Assembly: GCA_032334235.1 (NCBI GenBank)
Contig: JAVSGI010000003.1
Coordinates: 558,001-622,000, forward strand
Direction of reading: 5' to 3'
DNA from: Paracoccaceae bacterium Fryx2
Lineage (GTDB): Bacteria > Pseudomonadota > Alphaproteobacteria > Rhodobacterales > Rhodobacteraceae
DNA: 64,000 nt
Shown: in pieces, positions 18,775 to 27,874 of the stretch
Layout of the letters: every line of letters starts with the position of its first letter
How positions within the stretch are numbered: position 1 is the first letter of the stretch
Notes under the pieces: model-generated
Told to the model about the DNA's origin: nothing
Seen by the model: the letters and a program-made list of their open reading frames with translations, nothing else
Database searches by the model: none
Made by a program: the position numbers and the translations under genes

Positions 18775-18843
18775 CCGGCCTCCCGGCGCGGGCCGGGATA
18801 CCGGGCGCCCTTCGGACCGGCGCGCCGCGCCCTCTGCGACCAC

Positions 18844-18862
18844 GATTTTTCTACGAAAAATC
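18844..18862. repeat. 19-bp palindromic repeat, copy 1
   Basis: GATTTTTCTACGAAAAATC: two 8-base arms around TAC. Four exact copies (two per orientation) occur in the window, in two close inverted pairs. This copy pairs with the one at 18897, which could form a perfect 19-bp stem over a 34-base loop. Confidence 0.85.
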
Positions 18863-18896
18863 CGCCGGGCCCGATCGCCTGCCCTGTCGGACCGGT

Positions 18897-18915
18897 GATT
18901 TTTCGTAGAAAAATC
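18897..18915. repeat. 19-bp palindromic repeat, copy 2 (inverted)
   Basis: GATTTTTCGTAGAAAAATC, the exact reverse complement of copy 1, from which it is 34 bases away. It is strikingly AT-rich against its surroundings. Confidence 0.85.
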
Positions 18916-19135
18916 GGCGTCGGCCCGGCCATGTCACGCGGCAACCTGCCACGGCTGCCGACCCGAACCCCGATTTCCCTGTTTACGACCGCCCCGATTG
19001 TGGCGACGATACCGCGACGGAGGGCGGATGCGCCGACCCGGCCCTCGCCAGGGCAGCGTCGCGCCAAGTTCCGGCGTCCAAGTCAGGCGCGTGCCGCACC
19101 GCCACGTCACCGGCACAGCCAGGGAGAAACAGATC

Positions 19136-19429
19136 ATGTGCCAGGTCTTCGCAGGTCAGGATCCCGCGCGCTATGCGGCCGTCACCCGCAGGCTGCGGCT
19201 GAACGGCCAGAGCACGAGCATCCGTCTCGAAAGCGCCTTCTGGATGATCATCGACGACATCGCCGCCAGCGAGGGGATGACCACGCCCGCCTTCGTCTCG
19301 AAGCTGCATTCCGAGGTGCTGGAACAGCGCGGCGAGCCGGAAAACTTCACCTCGCTGCTGCGCTGCACCTGTCTGCTGCACCAGGAAATGCTGGCAGGCA
19401 CGAACCCGCGCAAGGCGGCCGCGGCCTGA
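19136..19429 (+). CDS. Ribbon-helix-helix domain protein (RHH_4 type)
   Basis: A 97-residue protein with a compact ribbon-helix-helix core: strand RRLRLNGQSTSIRLE (about 18-32), helix FWMIIDDIAASEGM, helix TTPAFVSKLHSEVLEQ. This is the RHH_4 pattern found in small alphaproteobacterial proteins, probably a DNA-binding dimer. The C-terminal part has CTCLLH, which could hold a metal or disulfide. The ATG at 19136 has AGGGAGA 9 bases upstream. The targets are unknown; the palindrome just downstream (19437-19460) is a possible operator. Confidence 0.82.
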   Translation: MCQVFAGQDPARYAAVTRRLRLNGQSTSIRLESAFWMIIDDIAASEGMTTPAFVSKLHSEVLEQRGEPENFTSLLRCTCLLHQEMLAGTNPRKAAAA

Positions 19430-19436
19430 AAAGTTG

Positions 19437-19460
19437 CGGGTAGTACGCCGTTACTACCCG
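19437..19460. promoter_or_regulatory. Perfect 9-bp inverted repeat upstream of the glyoxalase-like gene
   Basis: CGGGTAGTA-CGCCGT-TACTACCCG lies 7 bases after the RHH gene and about 80 bases before the VOC gene. There is no T-tract, so a protein-binding operator is at least as likely as a terminator. Confidence 0.45.
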
Positions 19461-19540
19461 AGCCCCACCGCGCCATCCCACTCTTGCCGCAGGGGGGGCG
19501 GGCAGGTCCGGTCCTCCCGCCGCAATCAGGGGAGCGAGGC

Positions 19541-19936
19541 ATGGCCAAAGCCATCCACAGCATGATCCGCGTGCTGGACGAGACGCGGTCGGTGGAATTC
19601 TACGCCACCGCGTTCGGGCTGGGCGTTGCGGACCGGCTCGATTTCGACAGCTTCACGCTGATCTACCTGAGCAACGCCGAATCCGGCTTCGAGCTTGAAC
19701 TGACGGTCAACAAGGGTCGCACCGACCCCTATGCCCAGGGCGACGGCTACGGCCATCTGGCCTTCTCGGTGCCCGATGTCGCGGCCGAACATGCCCGGCT
19801 GACCGCGGGCGGCCTCGCGCCGCGCAAGATCGTCGATTTCGCCCCCGCTGGCGCGGTGATCGCCCGGTTCTTCTTCATCGCAGACCCCGACGGTTACCAA
19901 ATCGAGGTGCTGGAACGCGGCGGGCGCTACCTCTGA
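19541..19936 (+). CDS. VOC family protein, glyoxalase I-like
   Basis: A 131-residue VOC-fold enzyme, two beta-alpha-beta-beta-beta modules. The metal ligands expected for nickel-type glyoxalase I can be placed: His6, a Glu in FELEL (51 or 53), His72 (GYGHLAFSV) and Glu122 (GYQIEVLERGGRYL). The glyoxalase signature at the N-terminus is changed (MIRVLDETRSVEFYATAFGLG against the usual MLRV..D...SI.FY). It may detoxify methylglyoxal through glutathione or act on another small electrophile. GGAGCGAGGC directly precedes the ATG. Confidence 0.82.
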   Translation: MAKAIHSMIRVLDETRSVEFYATAFGLGVADRLDFDSFTLIYLSNAESGFELELTVNKGRTDPYAQGDGYGHLAFSVPDVAAEHARLTAGGLAPRKIVDFAPAGAVIARFFFIADPDGYQIEVLERGGRYL

Positions 19937-20034
19937 CGGGCATCCCGCGCAACAGCAGCGCGCGGGACGCCCCATCACGCACGACGGGCACCGCGAGACA
20001 ACCACGGGTCCGAAAGACATCAAGGGAGGAACTC

Positions 20035-20589
20035 ATGACCCAGACACTCGAAAGGGCCGGTCCCGTCGTCGGCGCATTGGCGCGCAGCGGGTTGACGCGG
20101 CGCGAACTTCTGGCGCGCGGCGTGCTGGCCGGGGCCGGAATGCTGGTGGGGGCGGGCTTTGTCGCCGCGCCCGATGCCGCCTGGGCGCTGGAGACCCAGG
20201 CGCTGCAACCCGACACCATGGCGACGCTGATCCGGATGGCGCGCGACATCTATCCGCACGACCGGCTGGCCGACAGCTTCTATGCCATTGCCGTCAAGGG
20301 CTATGACACACCCGACGCCGCCCCGATGGTCGAGGCGGGCATCGCCGCCCTGAACGCCGCCGCCGCCGATGCGGGGCACGCCTCTTACGGGGCGATCGGC
20401 TGGGAAAAGGACCGCGTCGCAATCCTGCGCGGCATCGAGCAGGGCAGCTTCTTCCAGACCATCCGCGGCGGCCTCGTGACCGGGCTCTACAACCAGAAGG
20501 CGGTCTGGCCGCTGTTCGGCTACGAAGGCGAAAGCTTCTCGCAGGGCGGCTACATCGAGCGCGGCTTCGACGACATCAACTGGCTTTGA
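20035..20589 (+). CDS. Tat-signal small subunit of a GMC dehydrogenase (gluconate 2-dehydrogenase subunit 3-like)
   Basis: A 184-residue protein with a twin-arginine signal (SGLTRRELLARGVLAGAGMLVGAGFVAAPDAAWA) predicting export of the folded protein to the periplasm. The mature part (MARDIYPHDRLADSFYAIAVKGYD, then SFFQTIRGGLVTGLYNQKAVWPLFGYEGESF) resembles the small subunits of membrane sugar and gluconate dehydrogenases. It lies 13 bases before the GMC gene, which has no signal of its own, so the large subunit probably travels with this one. No cytochrome subunit is adjacent. Confidence 0.82.
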   Translation: MTQTLERAGPVVGALARSGLTRRELLARGVLAGAGMLVGAGFVAAPDAAWALETQALQPDTMATLIRMARDIYPHDRLADSFYAIAVKGYDTPDAAPMVEAGIAALNAAAADAGHASYGAIGWEKDRVAILRGIEQGSFFQTIRGGLVTGLYNQKAVWPLFGYEGESFSQGGYIERGFDDINWL

Positions 20590-20602
20590 ACGGGAGGCGG
20601 AG

Positions 20603-22172
20603 ATGGTTGCGACTTTCGAACTGAACGACGATCAGGTCGTCCTCGTCATCGGCACCGGGGCGGGCGGCGGCGTGCTGGCAAACGAACTGGCGCAGAAGGG
20701 CGTCAAGGTCGTGGCGCTGGAGGCGGGCGGGCGCTACCTGCCCGAGGATTACCTGAACGACGAATGGGATGCCTTCGTAGTTGAGCTGGCTCGACACCCG
20801 CACCACCAGCGGCGACTGGCGGGTGGCACGCGACTTTTCCGGCCTGCCCGCCTGGATCGTCAAGGCGGTGGGCGGCACCACGACCCACTGGGCCGGCGCC
20901 AGCCTGCGCTTTCAGGATCACGAATGGAAGGCGCTGAGCAATTACGGGCCGGTGGCGGGGGCCAACCTGCTCGACTGGCCGATCGACGGCGCCGAGATGG
21001 CGCCCTGGTATGACAAGGCCGAGGAAAAGCTGGGTGTCACCCGCACCGGCGACCGCCCCGGCCTGCCAGGCAACAACAACTACAAGGTGCTGGAAAAGGG
21101 TGCGCTGGCGCTGGGCTACACCAAGGTCCACACCGGCAACATGGCGATCAATGCGCTGGAACGCGACGGGCGTCCGGCCTGCCACCAGACCGGCTTCTGC
21201 TTTCAGGGCTGCAAGTGGGGCGCGAAATGGTCCGCCGCCTATACCGAGATCCCGCAGGGCGAGGCGACCGGCAATCTGGAAGTGCGCGACCGCTGCCACG
21301 CGCTGAAGATCGAGCATGACGAGACCGGCCGCGTGACCGGCGAGCTTTATGCCGACAAGGACGGCAACCAGATGGTGCAGAAGGCGCGCATCGTCTGCGT
21401 TGCGGGCAACACCATCGAAAGCCCGCGCCTGCTGCTGAACTCGGCATCCGACATGTTCCCCGACGGGCTGGCCAACTCCTCGGGGCAGGTCGGGCGCAAC
21501 TACATGCGCCATGTCACGGGTTCGGTCTATGCGGCGTTCGACAAGCCGGTGAAGATGTGGCGCGGCACCACCATGGCGGGCATCGTGCAGGACGAGGCGC
21601 GCCACGACCCCTCGCGCGGCTTCGTCGGCGGATACGAGCTTGAAACGCTCAGCCTCGGGCTGCCGTTCATGGCGGCCTTCCTCGACCCGGGCGGCTGGGG
21701 GCGCGAGTTCACCTCGGCGCTCGACAGCTACGAGAACATGGCGGGCCTGTGGATCGTGGGCGAGGACATGCCGCAGGAAACCAACCGCATCACCCTGAAC
21801 CCGGCGGTGAAGGACCAGTTCGGCATGGCGGTGCCGAACGTGCATTTCACCGACCACCCGAATGACGTGGCGATGCGCGACCATGCCTTCGCGCAGGGCA
21901 TCAGGATCTATCAGGCCGTCGGGGCGACCCGCGCCTTCCCGACGCCGCCCTACCCCTCGACCCACAACCTCGGCACCAACCGCATGTCGGAAAACCCGCG
22001 CGACGGGGTGGTGAACAAATGGGGGCAAAGCCACGACATCGCGAACCTGTTCGTCTCGGACGGCTCGCAGTTCACCACCGGCGCGGCGGAAAACCCGACC
22101 CTGACGATTGTGGCGCTGGCGATCCGGCAGGCCGACCACATCGCCGCCGGCCTTGCGGCGGGCACGCTCTGA
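20603..22172 (+). pseudogene. GMC-family FAD oxidoreductase with a frameshift near 20778
   Basis: The N-terminus reads VIGTGAGGGVLANELAQKG.KVVALEAGGR (FAD Rossmann motif) in one frame to about NDEWDAF, then the frame turns to nonsense. The next frame picks up at SWLDTRTTSGDWRVARDF and continues through VGGTTTHWAGASLRF to THNLGTNRMSE and SDGSQFTTGAAENPTLTIVALAIRQAD, the GMC C-terminal signature with the catalytic His. The downstream frame has a TAG directly before the join (20778). A missing GC at TTCGT|AGTTGAGC would restore DAFVQLSWLD and a protein of about 523 residues. It may be a true mutation or a sequence error. The partner is the Tat small subunit upstream. Confidence 0.8.
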
Positions 22173-22179
22173 GCCCCCG

Positions 22180-22204
22180 GGCGGGGGGCGGCCTGCCCCC
22201 CGCC
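22180..22204. terminator. Strong stem-loop between convergent genes
   Basis: A perfect 10-bp stem (GGCGGGGGGC/GCCCCCCGCC, loop GGCCT) sits between the ends of the GMC gene and nuoN, which face each other. There is no T-run on either side, but the place and stability suggest a two-way terminator. Confidence 0.65.
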
Positions 22205-22206
22205 AT

Positions 22207-23562
22207 TCAGTTCAGTGCCTGCCGGACCAGTTCGACCAAAGGCTCGGGGTAGACCCCGACCACCAGGATGATCGCGGCGCAGCCGATCAGCACCGCGCCG
22301 TCGGACCAGTGCACCTCGGCCGCGACATCGCCCGACCCGCGCCGGAAGATCACCGCGAAGAACCGCAGGTAGTAATAGAACCCCAGCGCCGCCCCCGCCG
22401 CCGTGACCGCCAGCAGCCCCCAAGCCTGCGCCTGGATCAGCGCGGCGAACAGGTAGAACTTGCCCAGGAACCCCGCCGCCACCGGCAGGCCCGCCAGCGA
22501 CATCAGCCCCAGCGCCAGCCCCGCCCCGGCCAGCGGCTGCCGCCAGGCCAGCCCGCGCAGATCGTCCAGCCCCGGCGCGTCGCCCAGCAGCGCCGCGACA
22601 CACAGCGCGGCCAGCAGGGCCGGCGCATAGGCGGCAAGGTAGAACAGCACCGCCTCCGGCCCCAGCGCGGCACCCGAGGCCAGCACCACCGCCATATAGC
22701 CCGAATGCGCCACCGACGAATAGCCCAGCATCCGCGTCAGCGAGGTCTGGCGCAGCGCCGCAAGGTTGCCCAGCAGGATCGAGCCGACCCCCATCGCCGC
22801 CAGCCCGCTGTGCCACACCGGGTCGGGCGGTCCGACCGCGGCCAGCCGCACCAGCACCACCGCCACCGCCATCTTCGAGGCAACACCCGCAAAGGCCGCC
22901 GCCGCCGCCGGGGCACCGCTGAACGCGTCGGGCGTCCACATGTGGAACGGCACCAGCGCGAACTTGAACGCAAGGCCCGCCAGCAACAGCGCCGCCCCCA
23001 GGGCGACCAGCATCCCGCCCCCCGCCCAGGCGTCGAGCCCCAGCCTGCCGGTGGCGGCATAGGCCAGCGCAAAGGCAAACAGCAGCGTCGCCCCCCCGGC
23101 CGCGCCAAGGATCAGGAACTTGTAGCCCGCCTCCAGTGCCGGTCGGGTCAGCGGCAGCACGAACATGGCAATCAGCGACAGCGTCACCAGCTCCAGCCCG
23201 AGGAACACCGTCGCCGCATGGGTCGCGCCGCACAGCACCGCCGCCCCCAGCGCCGCGAGCAGCGTCAGGGCCGGCGCCTCGCGCGCGGGCAGGGCCGGGC
23301 GCAGGAACACCAGCCCGGCCAGCCCCGACAGGCACACCACCAGCGTGCCGAACCGTGCCAGCCCGTCATCGACCAGCAGTTCCGTCACCGCAACCGCAGG
23401 CATCCCAAGGCGGAACAGCGTCAGCGCCGCCGCCAGCGCCAGCGTCACCGCCGCCGCGACGCGGGCATGCAGCCGGTCGCGACGCGGCCCCAGCAGCATC
23501 GCCACCACCGCGCCAAGGCCAAGGACCACCAGCGGTCCGTGCGTGGCAAGGATGCCCTGCAT
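22207..23562 (-). CDS. nuoN: NADH-quinone oxidoreductase subunit N
   Basis: An antiporter-like membrane subunit of complex I, one of three that pump protons. It has 451 residues and about 13-14 helices. FKFALVPFHMWTPDAFSGAP holds the conserved Lys and Trp-Pro-Asp of the broken helix, and GYSSVAHSGYMAV the mid-membrane residues. It is the last gene of the operon. The ATG at 23562 overlaps the nuoM stop by one base; a GTG three bases upstream is possible. Confidence 0.95.
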   Translation of the reverse strand: MQGILATHGPLVVLGLGAVVAMLLGPRRDRLHARVAAAVTLALAAALTLFRLGMPAVAVTELLVDDGLARFGTLVVCLSGLAGLVFLRPALPAREAPALTLLAALGAAVLCGATHAATVFLGLELVTLSLIAMFVLPLTRPALEAGYKFLILGAAGGATLLFAFALAYAATGRLGLDAWAGGGMLVALGAALLLAGLAFKFALVPFHMWTPDAFSGAPAAAAAFAGVASKMAVAVVLVRLAAVGPPDPVWHSGLAAMGVGSILLGNLAALRQTSLTRMLGYSSVAHSGYMAVVLASGAALGPEAVLFYLAAYAPALLAALCVAALLGDAPGLDDLRGLAWRQPLAGAGLALGLMSLAGLPVAAGFLGKFYLFAALIQAQAWGLLAVTAAGAALGFYYYLRFFAVIFRRGSGDVAAEVHWSDGAVLIGCAAIILVVGVYPEPLVELVRQALN

Positions 23563-25019
23563 CACGGCTGCCCCGCCGCCGCCAGCGGCGCCAGCGCCGC
23601 ATCCACCGCAATCGTCATCGGCCCCATCAGCAGTTGCGGCAACATCCCAAACAGCAGCGTGCCGATCGCCAGCACGATGATCGGCCCCAGGTCGCGCATC
23701 GTCAGATCCTGCATCGGGCCGGGGCGGTGCGGCGTGCCGAACACGATGCGCTTGAACAGCCGCGTCGCATAGACCACCGAAATCACCAGCGAGACCAGCG
23801 TGATCGAGGCAAAGACCCAGTTGACCTGGAACAGGCCGGTGATCACCAGCGCCTCGCCGAGGAAGTTCGCTGTGCCCGGCATCGCCAGCGAGGCCGAGAA
23901 GAAGATCGCAAAGGTCGCGGCAAAGCGCGGCGCGTTCTTCTGCAACCCGCCCAGTTCGCGCAGGTCGCGCGTGCCCAGCCTGTCATGCAGCGCCCCGATC
24001 AGCAGGAACAGCGCCGAGGCGGAAAAGCCGTGCGCCACCATCTGCACCGCCGCCCCCATCATCGAGAAATGCACGCCGCCGCAGATGCCCATCAGCACGA
24101 TGCTCATGTGGGCAATCGAGGTGTAGGCCACCAGCCGCTTGGCATCGGTCTGCCCGCAGGCCATCAGCGCGCCATAGATCGACCCGAAGGCCCCCAGAAC
24201 CAGCCCATAGGGCGCCAGCACCAGCATCCCGTCGGCAAACAGCATCGGCGGAAAGCGGAACAGCCCGTAGGCCCCGGTCTTCAAGAGCAGCCCCGCCAGC
24301 AGGATAGACCCGGCGGTGGGCGCGTTGGTATGGGCATCGGGCAGCCAGGCGTGCAGCGGCGGCACCGGCAGCTTTACCAGGAAGGCCAGCACGAAGCCGC
24401 CCAGCAGCAGCACCTGCACCCCCTGCGGCAGGTCGAGCGCCGCAAGCGCGAAGGCGTCGAACGTCACGCTTTCGCCCTGCGCGCCCAGATAGAACACCGC
24501 CGCCAGCAGCCCCAGCCCGGCAACCGCGTTGAACACCAGGAACTTCAGCGCCGCCGCCTCGCGCTCGCCATGGCCCCAGACCGCGATCAGAAGGAACGCT
24601 GGCACCAACATCAGCTCCCAGAAAAAGGCGAACACCAAGAGGTCGAAAGACAGGAAGACCCCGTTCGACGCCGCCACCGTCCAGCAGAGGCAGGCGTTCA
24701 GCAGCCCCGACCGCTCGGGGATGTTCCACGACACGATCACCGAGATGATGCCCAGCCCCAGCGACATCGCCAGCAGCACCGCCGACAGCCCGTCCATCGC
24801 CAGGATCACCTGCACCCCCAGCGCGGGGGCCCAGTCCGACCGGTGCTCGGCCAGCCAGCGCCCCTCGTCGCCGGCCTGCACCGCAAAAAGCAGCACCACC
24901 AGCGCCAGCGACAGCGCGATGAGGGCCACCCAGCGTTCGCCGTCGCGACCAAGACCACGTGCGAACAGCGAGGCCACACCGCCGAAGAACGGCAGAAGGA
25001 TGAGCGCGATCAGTTCCAT
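23562..25019 (-). CDS. nuoM: NADH-quinone oxidoreductase subunit M
   Basis: A proton-pumping antiporter-like subunit of 485 residues, about 14 helices. FWELMLVPAFLLI carries the essential Glu of helix 5, VKLPVPPLHAWLPDAHTNAPTAGS the Lys and broken-helix segment, and YTSIAHMSIVLMG the later conserved region. The start is ATG 25019 (MELIALILLPFFGG; GGGA about 9 bases upstream), overlapping nuoL by 10 bases; an ATG at 25031 has no ribosome site. Confidence 0.96.
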   Translation of the reverse strand: MELIALILLPFFGGVASLFARGLGRDGERWVALIALSLALVVLLFAVQAGDEGRWLAEHRSDWAPALGVQVILAMDGLSAVLLAMSLGLGIISVIVSWNIPERSGLLNACLCWTVAASNGVFLSFDLLVFAFFWELMLVPAFLLIAVWGHGEREAAALKFLVFNAVAGLGLLAAVFYLGAQGESVTFDAFALAALDLPQGVQVLLLGGFVLAFLVKLPVPPLHAWLPDAHTNAPTAGSILLAGLLLKTGAYGLFRFPPMLFADGMLVLAPYGLVLGAFGSIYGALMACGQTDAKRLVAYTSIAHMSIVLMGICGGVHFSMMGAAVQMVAHGFSASALFLLIGALHDRLGTRDLRELGGLQKNAPRFAATFAIFFSASLAMPGTANFLGEALVITGLFQVNWVFASITLVSLVISVVYATRLFKRIVFGTPHRPGPMQDLTMRDLGPIIVLAIGTLLFGMLPQLLMGPMTIAVDAALAPLAAAGQP

Positions 25020-27055
25020 GTCGTATCCCATGCAAGCATCAGAAGTATGGCGGTGCCGATGGCCAGCGCCAGCGCATACTCGCGCGTCCGCCCGGTCTGC
25101 ACCCGGCGCGCCACGCCCCACAACCCGACCAGACCCGCCGCAAGGCGCATCCAGCCCCCGTCAAGCCGGTCGATCGCCACCCGCTCGACCACGAAGCGGT
25201 GCGCGCGCAGCACCGCCAGCACCGGCAGCGTGCCGACCGGATCGGCGATCCCGCCGCGGTAGCCGTTCAGCCAGCTGACCCCGCGCACGAACGGCCGCAC
25301 GAACACCTGTCGGTAGATGCCGTCGAACTCTGCCCCCCGGCTCAGCCACAGGATCAGTTTCACGAAGGGCAGGATCAGCGCATAGCGGTAGATGCCGTCG
25401 ACCTTGACGCCGCGGCGGGTCCGGCTTCTGCCCGCCACCGCCGCCACCAGCACCGGCACGAAGGTCAGCGCCAGCGCCAGCACCGCGCCCAGCAGCGGCG
25501 CCGCCGCCGCCAGCCACATCGTCAGCCCCTCGATATGCGGCATCTCTGCGCCCTGGAACCGGATCATCGGCCCGACCGCCGCGCCGCCGAACAGCGCCCC
25601 CAGCGCGAGCAGCACCATCGGCACCGCCGCCAGCGGGCTGCTGAAGCGCGAGGCGTGGTGCGCCGCCGTCGCGGCCTCGGCCGCGGCATGGCGGCTGTGG
25701 CGGGCCTGAACCGACCTGCGCTCCGGCACCAGCCCCAGGAACACCGGCCGGAAGATGTAGGCCCCGGTCAGCACCGCGGAGCCCAGCGCCACCGACCACA
25801 GCACGACGCCCAGCGGCCCCGACCCCAGCGCCGAGGCGAGGATCGCCTCTTTCGACCACCAGCCGGCCGTGATCACCGGCAACCCCGCCAGCGACACCGC
25901 CCCCGCCACGAAGGCCAGATAGGACAGCGGCTTGCGCCGCCACGCCCCGCGCATCGATTCCATCCCGGTTTCGGCCGGGCAGCCGTGGGTGATGTCGCCC
26001 GCTGCGAGGAACAGCAGCGACTTGAACAGCGCATGGATGACGAAATGCGCAATCGCCACCTCGGGTGCGCCGACCCCGATCGCCAGCATCATGTAGCCGA
26101 TCTGGCTGATCGACGAATAGGCCAGCATCCGCTTCACATCCTGCTGGAAGATCGCCGACAGCGCGCCGAAGGCCGCCGTCGCCGTGCCCAGCACCGCCGC
26201 CGCCGTCAGCACGTTCGGCGCGGCGGCGACGATGGGCGAAAAGCGCACCATCAGATAGGCCCCCGCCGCCACCATGGTGGCCGAATGCAGCAGCGCCGAC
26301 ACCGGCGTCGGCCCCGCCATCGCAGAGGGCAGCCAGGTGTGGAACGGCAATTGCGCCGATTTGCCCAGCGCGCCCCCCAGCAGCAGCAGCGCCACGATGG
26401 TCAGCCGGTAGGGCTCCATCACCTCGCCGGCCGGGATCAGCGTATCCATCCGCACCGAGGCCGCTTCGAGAAACAGCAGCAGCAGCGCCGCCAGCAGAAA
26501 GACATCGGCAAAGCGCGTGATGATGAAGGCCTTGCGCCCCGCCGCCACCGCCTGCGCGGAATCGGTGTGGAACGCGATCAGGAAGAAGCTGCACAGCCCC
26601 ATCAGCTCCCACCCGAAGAAGAAGGTGATGGTGTCGCCCGCCAACACCATGGTCAGCATCGACGCAAGGAACAGGTTCATCAGCGCAAAGAAGCGCCGCA
26701 GGTCGGCCATGCCCGACTGGTCCATGTATTGCACGGCATAGACCATCACCGCCGCCCCCACGACCGTCACGGTCGATCCGACCAGCGCGCTCAGCGGGTC
26801 GAGCAGCAGCGCCAGCGCCACTTCGGCCTGTCCGACCACCAGCGTGAACACCGGCACCACCACATGGCATTCGCCCATGCCGCAGGCAACCGACAGCGGC
26901 ACCATCACCAGCATCGGCGCCACGCCGCCCAGCAGCGCCAGCGCGTTGACCGCATCCCGGCGCAGCCGGTAGGGATCAAGGCCCAGGATCAGAAACACGC
27001 CCAGTGCCGGGGCCGGCACCAGAAGCAGCAGCAGCCAGGGGGTCAACTCGATCAT
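25010..27055 (-). CDS. nuoL: NADH-quinone oxidoreductase subunit L
   Basis: The distal antiporter-like subunit, 681 residues, with the long lateral helix that runs along the membrane arm at its C-terminal end. FFGWELMGLCSFFLIAFH has the conserved Glu, KSAQLPFHTWLPSAMAGPTPVSALLHSATMV the Lys and TWLPSAM motif, and YSSISQIGYMMLAIG the later helix. A His/Ala-rich loop (about residue 440-465, RHSRHAAAEAATAAHHASR) lies before the final helices. One base separates it from nuoK. Confidence 0.96.
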   Translation of the reverse strand: MIELTPWLLLLLVPAPALGVFLILGLDPYRLRRDAVNALALLGGVAPMLVMVPLSVACGMGECHVVVPVFTLVVGQAEVALALLLDPLSALVGSTVTVVGAAVMVYAVQYMDQSGMADLRRFFALMNLFLASMLTMVLAGDTITFFFGWELMGLCSFFLIAFHTDSAQAVAAGRKAFIITRFADVFLLAALLLLFLEAASVRMDTLIPAGEVMEPYRLTIVALLLLGGALGKSAQLPFHTWLPSAMAGPTPVSALLHSATMVAAGAYLMVRFSPIVAAAPNVLTAAAVLGTATAAFGALSAIFQQDVKRMLAYSSISQIGYMMLAIGVGAPEVAIAHFVIHALFKSLLFLAAGDITHGCPAETGMESMRGAWRRKPLSYLAFVAGAVSLAGLPVITAGWWSKEAILASALGSGPLGVVLWSVALGSAVLTGAYIFRPVFLGLVPERRSVQARHSRHAAAEAATAAHHASRFSSPLAAVPMVLLALGALFGGAAVGPMIRFQGAEMPHIEGLTMWLAAAAPLLGAVLALALTFVPVLVAAVAGRSRTRRGVKVDGIYRYALILPFVKLILWLSRGAEFDGIYRQVFVRPFVRGVSWLNGYRGGIADPVGTLPVLAVLRAHRFVVERVAIDRLDGGWMRLAAGLVGLWGVARRVQTGRTREYALALAIGTAILLMLAWDTTWN

Positions 27056-27056
27056 C

Positions 27057-27365
27057 TTACTGCCTCAGATCACTGACGGAATCGCTGTCCACGACATCGG
27101 CCACCCGGCGCAGCGCCAGGAAAAGCGCCAGCCCGATCGCCACCTCCGCCGCCGCCAGCACCAGCACGAAGACGAACATCCCCTGCCCCTGCGCGTCGCC
27201 ATGAAACGCGCCGGCGGCAATGAAGGCCAGCGCCGGGCCCGACAGCATCACCTCCAGCGAGATCAGCTGGAACAGGATCGCGCGCCGCGCCATCACCCCG
27301 AACAGGCCGGTGGCAAAGAGGCCGGCGGAGAGGATCAGCGTCAGGATCAGCGTGGTTTCGGTCAT
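27057..27365 (-). CDS. nuoK: NADH-quinone oxidoreductase subunit K
   Basis: A 102-residue three-helix subunit near the quinone end of the pump. LISLEVMLSGPALAFIA carries the conserved Glu of helix 2 and FVLVLAAAEVAIGLAL that of helix 3, both on the proton path. The start ATG 27365 overlaps the nuoJ stop (ATGA). Confidence 0.95.
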   Translation of the reverse strand: MTETTLILTLILSAGLFATGLFGVMARRAILFQLISLEVMLSGPALAFIAAGAFHGDAQGQGMFVFVLVLAAAEVAIGLALFLALRRVADVVDSDSVSDLRQ

Positions 27366-27874
27366 TGCCCGTCCTCCCCCTGCCGGGGGCGCCGCCCCAG
27401 ATGCCGCGCGCCCATCAGGGCGGCCAGCAGCAGGAACGACGCGATCTCCACCGCAATCGCCCAGGGGCCGAACAGGAGCGCCCCCACCCGCTTTGCCGGC
27501 ACCGAGGCGACCTCGGCCCCCTCCACCAGCCCCCAGGGCGCGCCGCCCAGCGTGAAGGGCAGCACCACCAGCACCACCACCAGCGCGGGCATCTGCCAGG
27601 CCTGCTTCAGCCTGCTGCGCTCCAGCGCCAGCGCCTCGGGCGAGGCATCGACCGTCATCACCACGAAGACGAACACCGCGAGGATCGCCCCGGCATAGAT
27701 CAATATCTGCACCGCCCCGGCGAACCCCGCGCCCAGGCCGAAGAACGCCGCCGCCAGCGACAGCAATGTGGCCACCAGCCACATCAGCCCATGCACCACG
27801 CTGGGGCGCGTGACAGCCAGCAGCGCCGAGACCAGCGCCACAAACCCCGCCCAGATCACGAAAACCTCGCTCAT
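27362..27874 (-). CDS. nuoJ: NADH-quinone oxidoreductase subunit J
   Basis: A 170-residue membrane subunit with five helices. [22 protein letters not shown] is the hallmark helix 3 with the pi-bulge region and conserved Tyr and Gly. It ends in a hydrophilic tail. It overlaps nuoI and nuoK by four bases each, in the invariant I-J-K order. Confidence 0.95.
   Translation of the reverse strand: MSEVFVIWAGFVALVSALLAVTRPSVVHGLMWLVATLLSLAAAFFGLGAGFAGAVQILIYAGAILAVFVFVVMTVDASPEALALERSRLKQAWQMPALVVVLVVLPFTLGGAPWGLVEGAEVASVPAKRVGALLFGPWAIAVEIASFLLLAALMGARHLGRRPRQGEDGQ

Larger units (their letters stand above)
18667..19135. other. 470-base non-coding region upstream of ftsW
   Basis: This is the divergent gap between ftsW (minus) and a ribbon-helix-helix gene (plus). 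It holds a GAGTC (GANTC) site at 18744-18748, a plus-strand stem with a T5 run at 18755-18774, and two inverted copies of a 19-bp palindrome (18844-18862, 18897-18915). Frames that stay open here have no gene-like sequence or ribosome site. Its length and structure are unusual for this compact window. Confidence 0.6.

Noticed and set aside
18729-19067. Possible small minus-strand gene in the ftsW upstream region
   Set aside because: No ribosome site, no family, and it runs through both palindromic repeats; the composition is that of non-coding DNA.
20770-20790. Programmed frameshift in the GMC gene
   Set aside because: There is no slippery heptamer, no stop codon in the first frame near the join and no stimulatory stem seen; a 2-base deletion explains it better.
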